This document shows, piece by piece, positions 38,091 to 49,352 of a DNA stretch of 64,000 nucleotides. The notes beneath the pieces are model-generated. The model did not search any database and was not told the origin of the DNA. It worked only from the letters and a program-made list of their open reading frames with translations. The DNA is taken from positions 22,694 through 86,693 of the forward strand of contig CAIRHO010000067.1 in assembly GCA_903878415.1 (NCBI GenBank), in the 5' to 3' direction. The first letter of the stretch is position 1. Every line of letters begins with the position of its first letter. The position numbers and the translations under genes were made by a program. Source of the stretch: an uncultured Actinomycetes bacterium. GTDB taxonomy: Bacteria; Actinomycetota; Actinomycetes; Nanopelagicales; Nanopelagicaceae.

Positions 38091-38393
38091 TTAAGAAGCG
38101 CTAAATATTTTGCGATTATTAGATTGGTCAATAATTGACAATCGGTCATCTTCAGTAAGACCGCCCCAGATTCCATATGGTTCTTGCGCTGCAAGTGCAT
38201 GTGAGCGACAGGCAGCAATCACTGGACATGAAGCACAGACGGCTTTTGCAGCATTCTCGCGCGCTTTCCGGCGTGGGCCACGCTCACCATCTGGATGAAA
38301 AAACATCTCGGATGGCAGATCCCGACAAGCGCCTTGATATTGCCATTCCCAAGAATCAGCGATTGGCTTTGGCAGGCGAGAGAGCTCGGTCAT
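38091..38393 (-). CDS. whiB: WhiB-family iron-sulfur transcription factor
   Basis: Wbl protein, 100 aa from the ATG at 38393. Four Fe-S Cys at 23, 53, 56 and 62 (C-x2-C-x5-C), the FFHPDGERGPRR loop, and GIWGG at 75-79 are characteristic; the pattern is closest to the WhiB2/WhmD developmental branch. An ATG at 38417 would add eight residues, but the promoter elements (TTGAAC-17-TACATT) place transcription at 38393, so that start is preferred and the mRNA is probably leaderless. Divergent from a MerR-type regulator. Confidence 0.93.
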   Translation of the reverse strand: MTELSRLPKPIADSWEWQYQGACRDLPSEMFFHPDGERGPRRKARENAAKAVCASCPVIAACRSHALAAQEPYGIWGGLTEDDRLSIIDQSNNRKIFSAS

Positions 38394-38399
38394 GGCTCC

Positions 38400-38428
38400 A
38401 ATGTACAACCGCGCCATAGGTTGTTCAA
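38400..38428 (-). promoter_or_regulatory. leaderless promoter of whiB
   Basis: On the minus strand TTGAAC (38428-38423) and TACATT (38405-38400) are spaced 17 nt, and the ATG (38393) follows the -10 by 6 nt. The transcript would therefore start at or next to the start codon. Confidence 0.7.
38402..38427. promoter_or_regulatory. inverted-repeat operator candidate over the whiB promoter
   Basis: TGTACAACC (38402-38410), 8-nt spacer, GGTTGTTCA (38419-38427): the arms are inverted repeats matching at 8 of 9 positions. The dyad runs from inside the whiB -35 to inside its -10, where a bound protein would block or distort the promoter. The adjacent MerR/B12 regulator and WhiB itself are candidate binders. 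Confidence 0.6.
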
Positions 38429-38493
38429 GTCTTTACCCTACTTTTGGTGCGTTTCAAGTGGTGAGTTGGCTCTCAACGCGGCAGCATTGCGGC

Positions 38494-39396
38494 ATGAGCA
38501 TGCCGGAAACTGAGTTTCTTACGGTGGCAGCTGTTGCCCGCCGAATTGGCGTAGCGCCGGCCACCCTGCGAACCTGGGATCGTAGATATGGATTAGGTCC
38601 GAGCCGTCATGCAAGCGGCAGTCATAGGCGATATTCAGATTTAGATGTTTCCCGCCTGACTTTAATGCGAAAACTAATTAGCACCGGGGTTGCTCCAGCA
38701 GATGCTGCATTGACAGCTGTCGCGCTAAAAGAGAAAAGTGGAGTATCTAAAGAAGTTAGGCGAAAAGTTACTAAAGCGATTGATTCGCCAGATATCTTAA
38801 TTGCAACTTTGATGCGAGCCGCGAGCGCTCTTGATTGTGATTTGGTCGAAGAAATAGTCTCGACTCAGATAAAAAAAGTTGGGGTTGCAACTTGTTGGCG
38901 AGAGTTGATTTCTCCTTTACTAATTCAAATTGGCGAGAGTTGGGAAGAGGGCAGAGGCGAAATTGAAGTTGAACATATGCTTAGTGAAGTATTACAGAGA
39001 ACGCTTCGTGAAAATCAAGAGCCACTTAGTAAGCCGATAAATACCCGCCCAGTATTACTAGCTTGTCCAGGTGAAGAGCTTCATACCTTGCCACTACATG
39101 CGTTGGCAGCTGCGCTATCAGAGCAAAATATCTCAGTACATTTCCTTGGTGCGAGAACTCCGATTTCGGCGCTGGCGGCTGTTGTAAAACGCGCAGCACC
39201 ACCAGCAGTTTTCTTATGGGCCACTATGGCATCAAATGGCGACCATAAAATTGTTTCAGCGCTACCGACGATTCGACCAACTCCAAGGATTTTGCTTGGT
39301 GGACCGGGTTGGCAGGTCGAAAATTGCAAGGCCGCAACCTTTGTTACAGATTTAGATCATGCTTGTCGTGAAATTACGCGGGCGGTCGGCGCTTAA
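38494..39396 (+). CDS. MerR-type regulator with cobalamin-binding domain (CarH/LitR-like photoreceptor candidate)
   Basis: 300 aa from the ATG at 38494 (a second ATG is two codons on); the frame is open upstream, but that stretch has no family-like residues and overlaps the whiB promoter. Residues 9-65 are a MerR winged helix (LRTWDRRYGLGPSRHASGSHRRYSDLDVSRL). A helical B12-cap region contains Trp150-x9-Glu160-His161, followed by a cobalamin-binding Rossmann domain with His197 in ELHTLP. In T. thermophilus CarH the matching residues are W131, E141, H142 and H177, so spacing agrees within one residue. Likely a B12-dependent, perhaps light-sensitive, repressor. Confidence 0.75.
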   Translation: MSMPETEFLTVAAVARRIGVAPATLRTWDRRYGLGPSRHASGSHRRYSDLDVSRLTLMRKLISTGVAPADAALTAVALKEKSGVSKEVRRKVTKAIDSPDILIATLMRAASALDCDLVEEIVSTQIKKVGVATCWRELISPLLIQIGESWEEGRGEIEVEHMLSEVLQRTLRENQEPLSKPINTRPVLLACPGEELHTLPLHALAAALSEQNISVHFLGARTPISALAAVVKRAAPPAVFLWATMASNGDHKIVSALPTIRPTPRILLGGPGWQVENCKAATFVTDLDHACREITRAVGA

Positions 39397-39405
39397 AACC
39401 ACCGA

Positions 39406-40542
<1,137 letters not shown>

Positions 40543-40560
40543 GGGGGAGTTAACTTAACT

Positions 40561-41673
40561 ATGACTGACATTGAATTTGCCCCGGGAAAGCGCGCCAGAA
40601 CTGCGTATTCATTTGATGACCTTTCGATTGTGCCCTCCCGCCGCACTCGCGAACCTGATGAGGTTTCAATTTCCTGGCAGATTGATGCTTATAAATTAGC
40701 TCTTCCTATGTTGGCGGCTCCAATGGATTCGGTAGTTTCACCAGAGACTGCGATAGCAATCGGCAAATTAGGTGGCGTCGGTGTTCTTAATTTAGAAGGA
40801 CTCTGGACTCGTTACGAAAATCCAATTATTCCGCTGGGCGAGATATCTTCTTTGCCAAATGATCAAGCAACTCGAAGAATGCAAGAAATTTATCAAGCTC
40901 CGATTCGTCCAGAATTAATTAAGGCCCGGATTGCAGAAATTCGTGCAGCTGGCGTAACAGTTGCAGCCGCGCTTTCACCTGCACGCACTGCGCAATTTTA
41001 CAAAGCTGTGGTCGATGCTGGAGTGGATATATTTGTAATTCGTGGCACCACAGTAAGCGCGGAACACGTTTCAGCTAAAACTGAACCGTTAAATTTAAAG
41101 AAATTTATCTACGAGCTTGATGTGCCAGTAATTGTTGGTGGCTGTGCCACTGCTTCAGGTGCGATGCATTTAATGCGCGCTGGTGCGGCTGGCGTCTTAG
41201 TTGGGTTTGGTGGCGGAGCTGCCCACACAACTCGCCAAGTGTTAGGAATTTCGGTACCGATGGCTTCTGCCGTTGCTGAAGTTGCTAGTGCACGTCGCGA
41301 ATATTTAGATGAATCCGGCGGGCGTTACGTCCATGTAATTGCAGATGGATCAGTGGGCAAAAGTGGCGACATTGCAAAAGCAATCGCATGTGGCGCAGAT
41401 GCTGTAATGATGGGATCACCTCTTGCTAAAGCAGAAGAAGCACCTGGTCGCGGTTGGCACTGGGGTTCAGAAGCAACTCATAATGAGCTGCCAAGAGGCA
41501 CTCGAGTTCATGTCGGCACCGTCGGAACGCTTGCTGAAATTTTGTTAGGTCCTTCTCATAGCGCTGATGGTTCTATGAATTTATTCGGAGCGCTCCGTCG
41601 CGGTATGGCTACTTGCGGATATTCGGATATCAAAGAATTCCAGCGGGTAGAAGTCGTTTTAAACCGTGGCTGA
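40561..41673 (+). CDS. GuaB3-type IMP dehydrogenase-related protein
   Basis: 370 aa, matches the GuaB3 subfamily found beside guaB in actinobacteria ([24 protein letters not shown] N-terminus, [28 protein letters not shown]). The barrel has no CBS domains. Where IMPDH has the catalytic Cys (GPGSICTTR), this protein reads [11 protein letters not shown], with His instead of Cys, so classical IMPDH chemistry is unlikely. Function in purine metabolism is unresolved; regulatory or GMP-reductase-like roles are possible. Confidence 0.88.
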   Translation: MTDIEFAPGKRARTAYSFDDLSIVPSRRTREPDEVSISWQIDAYKLALPMLAAPMDSVVSPETAIAIGKLGGVGVLNLEGLWTRYENPIIPLGEISSLPNDQATRRMQEIYQAPIRPELIKARIAEIRAAGVTVAAALSPARTAQFYKAVVDAGVDIFVIRGTTVSAEHVSAKTEPLNLKKFIYELDVPVIVGGCATASGAMHLMRAGAAGVLVGFGGGAAHTTRQVLGISVPMASAVAEVASARREYLDESGGRYVHVIADGSVGKSGDIAKAIACGADAVMMGSPLAKAEEAPGRGWHWGSEATHNELPRGTRVHVGTVGTLAEILLGPSHSADGSMNLFGALRRGMATCGYSDIKEFQRVEVVLNRG

Positions 41674-43216
41674 ACGAGAACTCGTATTAGTTATTGATTT
41701 TGGCGCACAATATGCCCAATTAATTGCACGCAGAGTTCGGCAAGCAAATGTATACAGTGAAATTATTCCTTCCAACACTTCCGTATCAGAAATCATCGCG
41801 CGTAATCCCAAAGCAATAATTCTTTCGGGTGGCCCTGCCTCCGTATACGAAGTTGATGCACCAACAATTGATAAAGCACTCTTTAAAGCGGGCATCCCAA
41901 TTTTTGGAATCTGTTATGGGTTTCAAGTTATGGCGCAATCACTTGGCGGCGCTGTCGATAAAACTGGAAATTCGGAATATGGCAGAACTATCTTTAAAGC
42001 GCAGACCAATTCTAAACTTCTGACTGGGTTATCAAATTCATTTAACGTTTGGATGAGCCATGGCGATAGCGTTGTGGCCGCCCCTGCAGGATTTAGCGGA
42101 GTTGGCGCAACTGAAAAAACTCCGATTGCGGCTTTTGAAAATGAAACTGGGTTGTTATCTGGAGTGCAATTTCATCCAGAAGTTCTTCACACCGAAAATG
42201 GCCAAGTGATTTTACAAAATTGGCTAGTAAATACTGTTGGCTGTAAACCATCGTGGACATCTGGGAAAATCGCGGAAGCTGAAGTTGCTAAAGTAAGAGC
42301 GTTAGTTGGAAGTAAGCACGCTATCTGTGGACTATCTGGTGGCGTTGATTCTGCTGTTGCAGCAGCAATAGTCCAAAAAGCAATCGGCTCCCAACTTACT
42401 TGCGTCTTTGTTGACCACGGGTTACTTCGCAAAGGTGAAGCAGAACAAGTTGAGCAAGATTTCGTAGCGGCAACTGGCGTAAAACTAAAAGTTGTAGATG
42501 CAAAAGCGCAATTTATGGCAGCCCTAAAAGGGGTTACAGATCCAGAAACAAAACGAAAAATAATTGGGCGTGAATTCATTAGAGTTTTCGAGAGCGCGGC
42601 CCGTGAAATTTCAAAATCTGAAGGCGTTGATTTCTTGGTGCAAGGGACGCTTTATCCGGATGTCGTTGAATCCGGTGGTGGAACTGGAACCGCAAATATA
42701 AAATCTCATCACAATGTGGGCGGGCTCCCAGATGATTTGCAATTTACTTTAATTGAACCGTTGCGTTCGCTATTTAAAGATGAAGTTAGAGAAGTAGGCG
42801 CAGAGCTAGGCGTGCCAGAAGCCATTGTTTGGCGCCAACCATTTCCAGGTCCAGGATTAGGAATTCGGATCATTGGTGAAGTTACTGAGAATTCGCTAGG
42901 AATATTGCGCGAAGCGGATTTCATTGCGCGCGAGGAATTACACTTAGCTGGTCTAGATCGTGAGATTTGGCAATGTCCAGTAGTACTTCTTGCAGATGTA
43001 CGAAGTGTCGGTGTACAAGGAGATGGAAGAACGTATGGCCATCCAATTGTGCTTCGGCCAGTCTCAAGTGAAGATGCAATGACGGCAGATTGGTCACGAA
43101 TTCCATACGAAGTTTTGGCAAAGATTTCAACAAGAATTACCAATGAAGTTAAAGAAGTAAACCGAGTGGTACTAGATATAACTAGTAAACCGCCAGGCAC
43201 GATTGAGTGGGAGTGA
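41666..43216 (+). CDS. guaA: GMP synthase (glutamine-hydrolysing)
   Basis: GuaA, 516 aa, aminates XMP to GMP. The N-terminal class I amidotransferase has [12 protein letters not shown] with the nucleophilic Cys and [10 protein letters not shown] with the His. The ATP-pyrophosphatase P-loop is [10 protein letters not shown], and the C-terminal dimerisation domain ends [13 protein letters not shown]. The start is GTG, overlapping guaB3 by 8 nt. guaB, guaB3 and guaA thus form a GMP operon. Confidence 0.97.
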   Translation: MAERELVLVIDFGAQYAQLIARRVRQANVYSEIIPSNTSVSEIIARNPKAIILSGGPASVYEVDAPTIDKALFKAGIPIFGICYGFQVMAQSLGGAVDKTGNSEYGRTIFKAQTNSKLLTGLSNSFNVWMSHGDSVVAAPAGFSGVGATEKTPIAAFENETGLLSGVQFHPEVLHTENGQVILQNWLVNTVGCKPSWTSGKIAEAEVAKVRALVGSKHAICGLSGGVDSAVAAAIVQKAIGSQLTCVFVDHGLLRKGEAEQVEQDFVAATGVKLKVVDAKAQFMAALKGVTDPETKRKIIGREFIRVFESAAREISKSEGVDFLVQGTLYPDVVESGGGTGTANIKSHHNVGGLPDDLQFTLIEPLRSLFKDEVREVGAELGVPEAIVWRQPFPGPGLGIRIIGEVTENSLGILREADFIAREELHLAGLDREIWQCPVVLLADVRSVGVQGDGRTYGHPIVLRPVSSEDAMTADWSRIPYEVLAKISTRITNEVKEVNRVVLDITSKPPGTIEWE

Positions 43217-43218
43217 GA

Positions 43219-43875
43219 ATGAAACGGGTAGTTACAGCAACTGTAATTGCGGCTTTTTTATTAGCGCCGCTGCCTTCGTTTGCTGGCACTAATACTAATA
43301 AAGTTTCAGAGAGCAAAGTAAAGTGCGCCACAACTAAAGCAATGCCGCATGCTGCACCTAAGATTACGCCTCCAAAAGTTTTATTAAAGAAAGCAATAAA
43401 GTCGATAACTTTTGTAACGAATTGTGGAAATATTGTAATTGAACCCTTAAATAATTTAGCCCCGCTAACGGTCACTGCTATTACAGCGTTAGCAAAAGGC
43501 GGTTTCTACAATCAGACCCTTTGCCATCGAATGATGAATGACGGCGCATATTTCTTGCAATGTGGCGACCCAACCTCATCTGGTTTTGGCGGCCCCGCTT
43601 GGCAACCTTATGCTGACGAAAATTTGCCGGTTGATGGTCCAGCAAATTACCCAGCCGGAACTGTAGCCATGGCTAACTCCGGACCAAATACAAACGGCAG
43701 CCAATTTTTCTTGGTTTATCAAGATACCCAATTCGATCCAAATTATACGATCTGGGGAAAAATTACTGCTGGATTAAATATTGTTAAAGCAATTGGTGAC
43801 GCTGGTGTTAAAGGCGGCGGGTCAGTTGGAACCCCTGCAACTAAAATCGCAATCGAAAGAGTAATTGTTAATTAA
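43219..43875 (+). CDS. secreted cyclophilin-type peptidyl-prolyl isomerase
   Basis: 218 aa from the ATG at 43219, 2 bp after guaA. A Sec signal peptide (about residues 1-22, ending SFA) precedes a Lys/Thr-rich linker and a cyclophilin domain: NLAPLTVTAITALAKGGFYNQTLCHRM, GTVAMANSGPNTNGSQFFLVYQ, DPNYTIWGKIT. It probably assists folding of exported proteins outside the membrane. There is no lipobox Cys. Confidence 0.9.
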   Translation: MKRVVTATVIAAFLLAPLPSFAGTNTNKVSESKVKCATTKAMPHAAPKITPPKVLLKKAIKSITFVTNCGNIVIEPLNNLAPLTVTAITALAKGGFYNQTLCHRMMNDGAYFLQCGDPTSSGFGGPAWQPYADENLPVDGPANYPAGTVAMANSGPNTNGSQFFLVYQDTQFDPNYTIWGKITAGLNIVKAIGDAGVKGGGSVGTPATKIAIERVIVN

Positions 43876-43883
43876 ATTGTTAA

Positions 43884-44615
43884 TTAATTAGTATTAACAA
43901 TCTTAAAGACTTCAGCAACTCTGCCTTCAGCTAAGCCATTTGCTTGCGCGTTTCGTTCTCCCCAAGATCTAACCAAATTTTCTAGCTCTGCATTATGTGC
44001 AGTCTGACTAACATGCGCTCGTAAAGCTGCCATCTTTTTTGGAAAAGTTTCAGTTACATCAATAAAGTAATCTGGATTTGGCGATGCCATCACCCAAACT
44101 TCCTTAACACGCCAAGGCTCAAAACCCTCTGCTTTAAGTTCCGGGAAGGCAAATGGATTTCGCGCATCTGGATAAACCGCTTGGATGGCCGCTTCTCCTG
44201 CAGCTAAATGATCAGGATGTGATGCGCCAATTCGTTCCCAATTTCGTTCTGGTGATTGAATTACCATTCGGTCTGGCTTTGCAATTCGAATTGCTTTAAC
44301 GATATCGCGTCGCAATTGAATCGTTGGTTCTAGCCAGCCATCGCGATAATTTAAGAAAGTTATATCGGTAACGCCTAGCGCTGCGCCAGCATTTCGTTGC
44401 TCTTGTTGTCTAACGCGTGGCATCTCTTCCACTGGCACATCAGATTCTTCGCCACCTTGGTCGCCATTAGTGCAGATGCAATATGCAACTTCGATTCCAG
44501 CTTCGATCCATTTTGCAATAGTGCCGCCAGCGCCAAAATCACAATCATCAGGATGGGCGGTAACTACAAGGATTTTCTTGATTTCATTATCTGGCAGTGG
44601 AGTTGCAATAGTCAT
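43884..44615 (-). CDS. PIG-L/LmbE-family deacetylase
   Basis: 243 aa zinc-dependent N-acetylglucosaminyl-type deacetylase. The metal motif is VVTAHPDDCDFGAGGT and the second His motif GASHPDHLAAG. Actinobacterial members include MshB and Mca of mycothiol metabolism, and homologues acting on other GlcNAc-type substrates; the sequence does not decide between them. It is divergent from uvrD and convergent with the cyclophilin gene. Confidence 0.87.
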   Translation of the reverse strand: MTIATPLPDNEIKKILVVTAHPDDCDFGAGGTIAKWIEAGIEVAYCICTNGDQGGEESDVPVEEMPRVRQQEQRNAGAALGVTDITFLNYRDGWLEPTIQLRRDIVKAIRIAKPDRMVIQSPERNWERIGASHPDHLAAGEAAIQAVYPDARNPFAFPELKAEGFEPWRVKEVWVMASPNPDYFIDVTETFPKKMAALRAHVSQTAHNAELENLVRSWGERNAQANGLAEGRVAEVFKIVNTN

Positions 44616-44665
44616 TTGCGAATCCTCTCAGAGGTGAGCGGCAGAGTCATATCAGAACCCGACGC

Positions 44666-44671
44666 TAGACT
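44666..44671 (+). promoter_or_regulatory. -10 element for leaderless uvrD
   Basis: TAGACT, the same hexamer as before guaB, stands 7 nt upstream of a GTG (44679) that gives a family-like N-terminus. No ribosome site is present. Confidence 0.5.
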
Positions 44672-44678
44672 CCCGTTC

Positions 44679-46901
44679 GTGCCAACTACTGAAAAATTGC
44701 TCGACGGTTTAAACCTGCCGCAGCAAGAGGCAGTTAAGCACCAAGGTGGTCCACTTTTAGTAATTGCCGGTGCTGGTTCCGGGAAAACTCGAGTTTTAAC
44801 GAGGCGAATTGCATATTTGATGGCAGCCCGCGGCGCTGCACCGTTTGAAATCCTTGCGATTACATTTACAAATAAAGCAGCCGGCGAGATGAAAGAACGA
44901 GTAGCCGAACTTATTGGCGACCGAGCTCGCGCAATGTGGGTCTCAACCTTTCACTCGGCCTGCGTTCGGATATTGCGGCAAGAAGCCACTCGAATTGGAT
45001 TTACCAATTCTTTTACGATTTACGATCAATCGGATAGTTTGCGTCTGATCACGCTGGTATTGCGAGATATGAATTTGGATCCAAAAAGATATGCACCTCG
45101 AGCAGTTCAAGCGGTAATTTCAAATGCTAAGAACGAATTGATGGGACCAGCTGATTTTGCTAACCAAAGCAATAACACATTCGAACAAGTCGTCGCAGAA
45201 GTTTATGCGGTATATCAAAGACGATTAACTGACGCTAACTCCATGGATTTCGACGATCTAATTGCCCGGAGCGTTGATCTCCTCCAGAGATTCCCGGATG
45301 CCAAACTTCGGTACCGAAATCGATTTAAGCATGTTCTTATTGACGAATATCAAGATACTAATCATGCGCAATACGCGTTGATTCGAGAATTAGTCGGAAA
45401 TGAATTAGAAGGAATGCCACCTGCAGAGCTCTGCGTTGTGGGAGATGCCGATCAATCTATTTATGGCTTCCGAGGCGCAACTATTAGAAATATTATGCAA
45501 TTTGAAGCAGATTATCCAAACGCCAGAACAATTTTATTGGAACAAAATTATCGCTCTACCCAAAACATTCTCGCGGCGGCAAATGCCGTTATTTCCAAAA
45601 ACGAATCGCGGAAAGAAAAAAACCTTTGGTCTGAAGAAGGCAGCGGTGCGTTCCTAACGGGTTACATTGCAGAAGATGAACATGATGAAGCTGGCTTTGT
45701 TCGGGATGAAATTTTTAGACTGCAACGCGAAGGTAAATCAAATCCAGGCGATACCGCGATTTTTTACCGAACAAATGCGCAATCTCGAGTATTTGAAGAA
45801 GTTTTCATGCGGGCCACGATTCCTTACAAAGTAGTTGGCGGCGTTCGATTTTACGAGCGAAAAGAAGTTAAGGATCTACTTGGATATTTGAAAGTATTGC
45901 AAAACCCGAGCGATGAAGTTTCAATGCGCAGAATTATTAATACTCCCAAACGGGGTATTGGTGATCGAGCGCTTGATGGCGCCGATGAAATTATGAAACG
46001 CGAGGGGATTCCGCTCTGGAACGCTTTAATGAGAATCGAAGAAACAGATTTACCAGCAAGAGCCGCAACTGCAATAACTTCATTTGTATCTTTAATTTCT
46101 GCGCTCCAAGTCTTAGTTGAAGCTAAAACAAAGCCATCAGTTATTGCCGCTGCCGTTCTTGAACAATCCGGAATGTTAGATGAGTTAAAAAATAGCGGAG
46201 ACCCGCAAGACGAAGTAAGAATTGAAAACTTGGAAGAATTAGTTGCTGTTGCAGAAGAGTATGAAGAGAGTGAAGTTGATGAAGGAGAAGTTATTTCGCT
46301 TGCTGGCTTCCTAGAAGATGTCGCGTTAGTTGCAGATTCAGATCAAATTCCAGACGGTGCCGAACATGGTGGAGTTGTAACTTTAATGACTTTACATACC
46401 GCTAAAGGATTGGAATTTCCAACAGTATTTCTCACCGGAATGGAAGAAGGAATATTCCCGCACTCACGATCTTTGGGAGATAAGAAAGAGTTAGAAGAAG
46501 AGCGTCGACTCGCATATGTTGGTTTAACAAGAGCGCGACGCCAACTTTATTTATCCAGAGCTGAATATCGTTCAGCTTGGGGTGCTCCGAATTACAATCC
46601 AGCTTCGCGCTTCCTTGATGAAATCCCAGAAGAGATAATTAAATGGAATCAAACTCCAGAAAAAACTTTTACAACTTCTAGAACCAAGAAATTCATTTCA
46701 TCGCCGCCGCCAAAACCAACTGGGAAGAAAGCGGTCGTTATGGATTTAAATCCAGGCGATCGAGTAACACATGACACTTTTGGATTAGGGACTGTGATAA
46801 CCATCTCAGGCGAAGGGGATAAAGCTGAAGCCACGATTGATTTTGGTGGATATGGCGAGAAGCGGTTATTGCTCCGTTATGCGCCAGTAGGTAAGTTATG
46901 A
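44679..46901 (+). CDS. UvrD/PcrA-type DNA helicase
   Basis: SF1A 3'-5' helicase, 740 aa from the GTG at 44679. The frame is open as far as 44397, but that part overlaps the divergent deacetylase and is not family-like. Q-motif LNLPQQEAV (residues 11-19), Walker A GAGSGKT (31-37), [10 protein letters not shown], Walker [29 protein letters not shown], and [20 protein letters not shown] with [13 protein letters not shown] are intact. It acts in repair and replication restart; closest to actinobacterial PcrA/UvrD1. It overlaps the next gene by 4 nt. Confidence 0.93.
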   Translation: MPTTEKLLDGLNLPQQEAVKHQGGPLLVIAGAGSGKTRVLTRRIAYLMAARGAAPFEILAITFTNKAAGEMKERVAELIGDRARAMWVSTFHSACVRILRQEATRIGFTNSFTIYDQSDSLRLITLVLRDMNLDPKRYAPRAVQAVISNAKNELMGPADFANQSNNTFEQVVAEVYAVYQRRLTDANSMDFDDLIARSVDLLQRFPDAKLRYRNRFKHVLIDEYQDTNHAQYALIRELVGNELEGMPPAELCVVGDADQSIYGFRGATIRNIMQFEADYPNARTILLEQNYRSTQNILAAANAVISKNESRKEKNLWSEEGSGAFLTGYIAEDEHDEAGFVRDEIFRLQREGKSNPGDTAIFYRTNAQSRVFEEVFMRATIPYKVVGGVRFYERKEVKDLLGYLKVLQNPSDEVSMRRIINTPKRGIGDRALDGADEIMKREGIPLWNALMRIEETDLPARAATAITSFVSLISALQVLVEAKTKPSVIAAAVLEQSGMLDELKNSGDPQDEVRIENLEELVAVAEEYEESEVDEGEVISLAGFLEDVALVADSDQIPDGAEHGGVVTLMTLHTAKGLEFPTVFLTGMEEGIFPHSRSLGDKKELEEERRLAYVGLTRARRQLYLSRAEYRSAWGAPNYNPASRFLDEIPEEIIKWNQTPEKTFTTSRTKKFISSPPPKPTGKKAVVMDLNPGDRVTHDTFGLGTVITISGEGDKAEATIDFGGYGEKRLLLRYAPVGKL

Positions 46902-47320
46902 ACGTGTCAGAGGCCGCTAAGAATTCTCCAATCAGAGTTGTTGTTGCGAAACCTGGACTTGATGGTCACGATCGCGGTGCAAAAATTGTGGCTCGCGCGC
47001 TTCGAGATGCCGGTTGCGAAGTTATTTACACTGGACTTCATCAGACTCCGGAACAGATAGTTAGTACAGCTATTCAAGAAGATGCAGACGCAATCGGACT
47101 TTCAATTCTTTCGGGTGCTCACATCTCACTATTCACTCGAATAATTGATTTATTAAAAAGTGAAAAGGCTGATGACATTATTTTGTTTGGCGGCGGAATT
47201 ATTCCTGATGCAGATATTAAAACTTTAAAAGATTTAGGCGTTTCCGAAATTTTTACTCCAGGAGCACCAACTGAAGAAATCGTAAAATGGCTAAGAGGGG
47301 CAGTGCATGGATCTATTTGA
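46898..47320 (+). CDS. methylmalonyl-CoA mutase, B12-binding subunit
   Basis: 140 aa, consisting only of the cobalamin-binding Rossmann domain. The base-off/His-on motif D22-G-H24-D-R-G27 (DxHxxG) and the later [11 protein letters not shown] and [10 protein letters not shown] loops are clear. Larger mutases carry this domain at the C-terminus of the catalytic chain; here it is separate, with the catalytic partner at 61385-62947. It overlaps uvrD by 4 nt and sucC by 14 nt, linking mutase product succinyl-CoA to succinyl-CoA synthetase. Confidence 0.9.
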   Translation: MNVSEAAKNSPIRVVVAKPGLDGHDRGAKIVARALRDAGCEVIYTGLHQTPEQIVSTAIQEDADAIGLSILSGAHISLFTRIIDLLKSEKADDIILFGGGIIPDADIKTLKDLGVSEIFTPGAPTEEIVKWLRGAVHGSI

Positions 47321-48470
47321 GTATCAGGCACGAGATTTATTTGAAGCGCACGGTGTGCCAGTCCTCAAAGGAGCAGTTGCCACAACTCCGGAAGCAGCAT
47401 TTGCAGCAGCCGAGTCAATGGGTGGTCGCGTTGTTGTAAAGGCGCAAGTCAAAGTTGGTGGCCGTGGCAAAGCTGGCGGCGTAAAACTCGCCGAGAACTC
47501 CGAAGATGCGCGCGAAAAAGCAAAAGCAATCCTCGGTATGGACATTAAAGGGCACACCGTTCATAAAGTGATGATTGCGCAAGCTGCGCCAATTGAGAGT
47601 GAGTACTACTTAGCAATTCTGTTGGACCGAGCAAACCGATCGTTTTTAGTAATGGCATCGGTCTCTGGCGGCATGGAGATTGAAGAAGTTGCCCACAAGA
47701 CTCCGGAGAAGTTAGCAAAAATTAATATCAATCCAAACGTCGGAATATCTGCAGAACTTGCGCTAGAAATTGTGCGCAAAGGTGGGTTTGGACCCGATGT
47801 TGAAAAGGGAGTGGCTGAGGTATTAGTTACGCTTTGGCAGACTTTTGTAGCTGAAGATGCAACTCTGGTTGAAGTTAACCCGCTAGTCAAAACATCAGAT
47901 GGAAAGATCATTGCTCTAGATGGAAAAGTTACTTTGGATGACAGCGCTATTTTCCGTCATGCTGATCATGAAGCCCTAATTGATCATGATGCTGCGGATC
48001 CGCTAGAAGCGCTCGCTAAAGCTAAAGATTTAAATTATGTAAAGCTTGATGGCGAAGTAGGCATCATTGGAAATGGTGCTGGGTTAGTTATGAGCACCCT
48101 TGATGTTGTTGCTTACGCGGGTGAAAAATTTGGTGGTGTAAAACCAGCTAACTTCTTAGATATTGGCGGCGGCGCTTCTGCTCAAGTTATGGCTGATGGA
48201 CTCTCAATCATTCTTGGCGATCCTGCTGTTAAGAGCGTTTTCGTAAATGTATTTGGTGGCATAACCGCTTGCGATGCAGTCGCTAATGGAATTGTGCAGG
48301 CGCTTGAAATGCTTGGCGCAAAAGCGACAAAACCAATTGTGGTTCGGTTAGATGGTAACAACGTTATTGAAGGACGAAGAATTTTGAACGCAGCAGCTCA
48401 CCCATTAGTTCAACAACTCGACACTATGGATGGCGCTGCAAGTCGCGCTGCAGAATTGGCGGCTAAATAA
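47307..48470 (+). CDS. sucC: succinyl-CoA synthetase beta subunit
   Basis: SucC, 387 aa, ATP-grasp subunit that converts succinyl-CoA to succinate with nucleotide triphosphate formation. [59 protein letters not shown] and [19 protein letters not shown] are conserved. It overlaps the B12-subunit gene by 14 nt and shares one base with sucD. Confidence 0.97.
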   Translation: MDLFEYQARDLFEAHGVPVLKGAVATTPEAAFAAAESMGGRVVVKAQVKVGGRGKAGGVKLAENSEDAREKAKAILGMDIKGHTVHKVMIAQAAPIESEYYLAILLDRANRSFLVMASVSGGMEIEEVAHKTPEKLAKININPNVGISAELALEIVRKGGFGPDVEKGVAEVLVTLWQTFVAEDATLVEVNPLVKTSDGKIIALDGKVTLDDSAIFRHADHEALIDHDAADPLEALAKAKDLNYVKLDGEVGIIGNGAGLVMSTLDVVAYAGEKFGGVKPANFLDIGGGASAQVMADGLSIILGDPAVKSVFVNVFGGITACDAVANGIVQALEMLGAKATKPIVVRLDGNNVIEGRRILNAAAHPLVQQLDTMDGAASRAAELAAK

Positions 48471-49351
48471 TGGCCATCTTCTTAAATAAAGAGAGCAAAG
48501 TTATTGTGCAAGGAATGACTGGTTCTGAAGGAAGTAAACACACTAAGCGAATGTTGGCTGCTGGTACAAAAATTGTCGGTGGAGTTACACCAGGCAAAGG
48601 CGGCCAAACTGTTGATATTGACGGCACGATGTTGCCAGTTTTTAACTCAGTTTCGGAAGCAGTTGCTGCAACTGGAGCTAATGCATCGGTAGTTTTCGTA
48701 CCGCCAAAGTTTGCGAAAGCAGCCGTGCTCGATGCAGTTGATGCCAAACTGCCATTAGTAGTTGTAATCACTGAAGGAATTCCAGTACATGACACTGCTG
48801 CATTTTTCGCTTATGCCCAAAGTAAAGGCACAACACGTTTAATCGGGCCAAATTGCCCTGGTCTAATTAGCCCAGGACTATCAAATGTTGGAATTATTCC
48901 AGCAGATATTACTGGCCCAGGAAAAATCGGCTTAGTTTCTAAATCTGGAACCCTTACATATCAAATGATGTATGAACTTAGAGATTTTGGTTTTACAACC
49001 GCTGTGGGAATTGGCGGTGATCCAATTATTGGTACCACGCACATTGATTGTTTACGTGCTTTCCAAGATGATCCAGAAACCGAAGCCATCGTGATGATTG
49101 GCGAAATTGGTGGCGATGCCGAAGAGCGTGCAGCTGCGTTCATTAAAGAATATGTAACTAAGCCAGTTGTTGGGTATGTCGCTGGATTTACCGCCCCAGA
49201 AGGAAAGACAATGGGCCATGCAGGAGCGATTGTCTCCGGATCATCAGGTACTGCAGCAGGTAAGAAAGATGCGTTGGAAGCCGCTGGTGTAAAAGTTGGA
49301 CAGACACCAAGCGAAACTGCAGCGATCATGCGCGCTATTTTGAAGGGCTAA
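48470..49351 (+). CDS. sucD: succinyl-CoA synthetase alpha subunit
   Basis: SucD, 293 aa, CoA-binding subunit with the phosphorylated His in [43 protein letters not shown] and [11 protein letters not shown] are typical. The next gene, a membrane protein, starts 2 bp after its stop. Confidence 0.97.
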   Translation: MAIFLNKESKVIVQGMTGSEGSKHTKRMLAAGTKIVGGVTPGKGGQTVDIDGTMLPVFNSVSEAVAATGANASVVFVPPKFAKAAVLDAVDAKLPLVVVITEGIPVHDTAAFFAYAQSKGTTRLIGPNCPGLISPGLSNVGIIPADITGPGKIGLVSKSGTLTYQMMYELRDFGFTTAVGIGGDPIIGTTHIDCLRAFQDDPETEAIVMIGEIGGDAEERAAAFIKEYVTKPVVGYVAGFTAPEGKTMGHAGAIVSGSSGTAAGKKDALEAAGVKVGQTPSETAAIMRAILKG

Positions 49352-49352
49352 T

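Noticed and set aside
38392..38493. N-terminal extension of the MerR/B12 regulator
   Set aside because: It runs through the whiB promoter and dyad and has no MerR-like sequence; the winged helix begins just after the ATG at 38494.
43877..43900. AT-only inverted repeat between the cyclophilin and PIG-L genes as a terminator
   Set aside because: TTGTTAAT/ATTAACAA has no GC pairs to speak of, no T-run, and lies over PIG-L codons. It is probably an AT-rich coincidence.
44397..44678. N-terminal extension of the UvrD/PcrA frame
   Set aside because: It overlaps the divergent PIG-L deacetylase, encodes residues unlike helicases, and a leaderless -10 sits right before the GTG at 44679.
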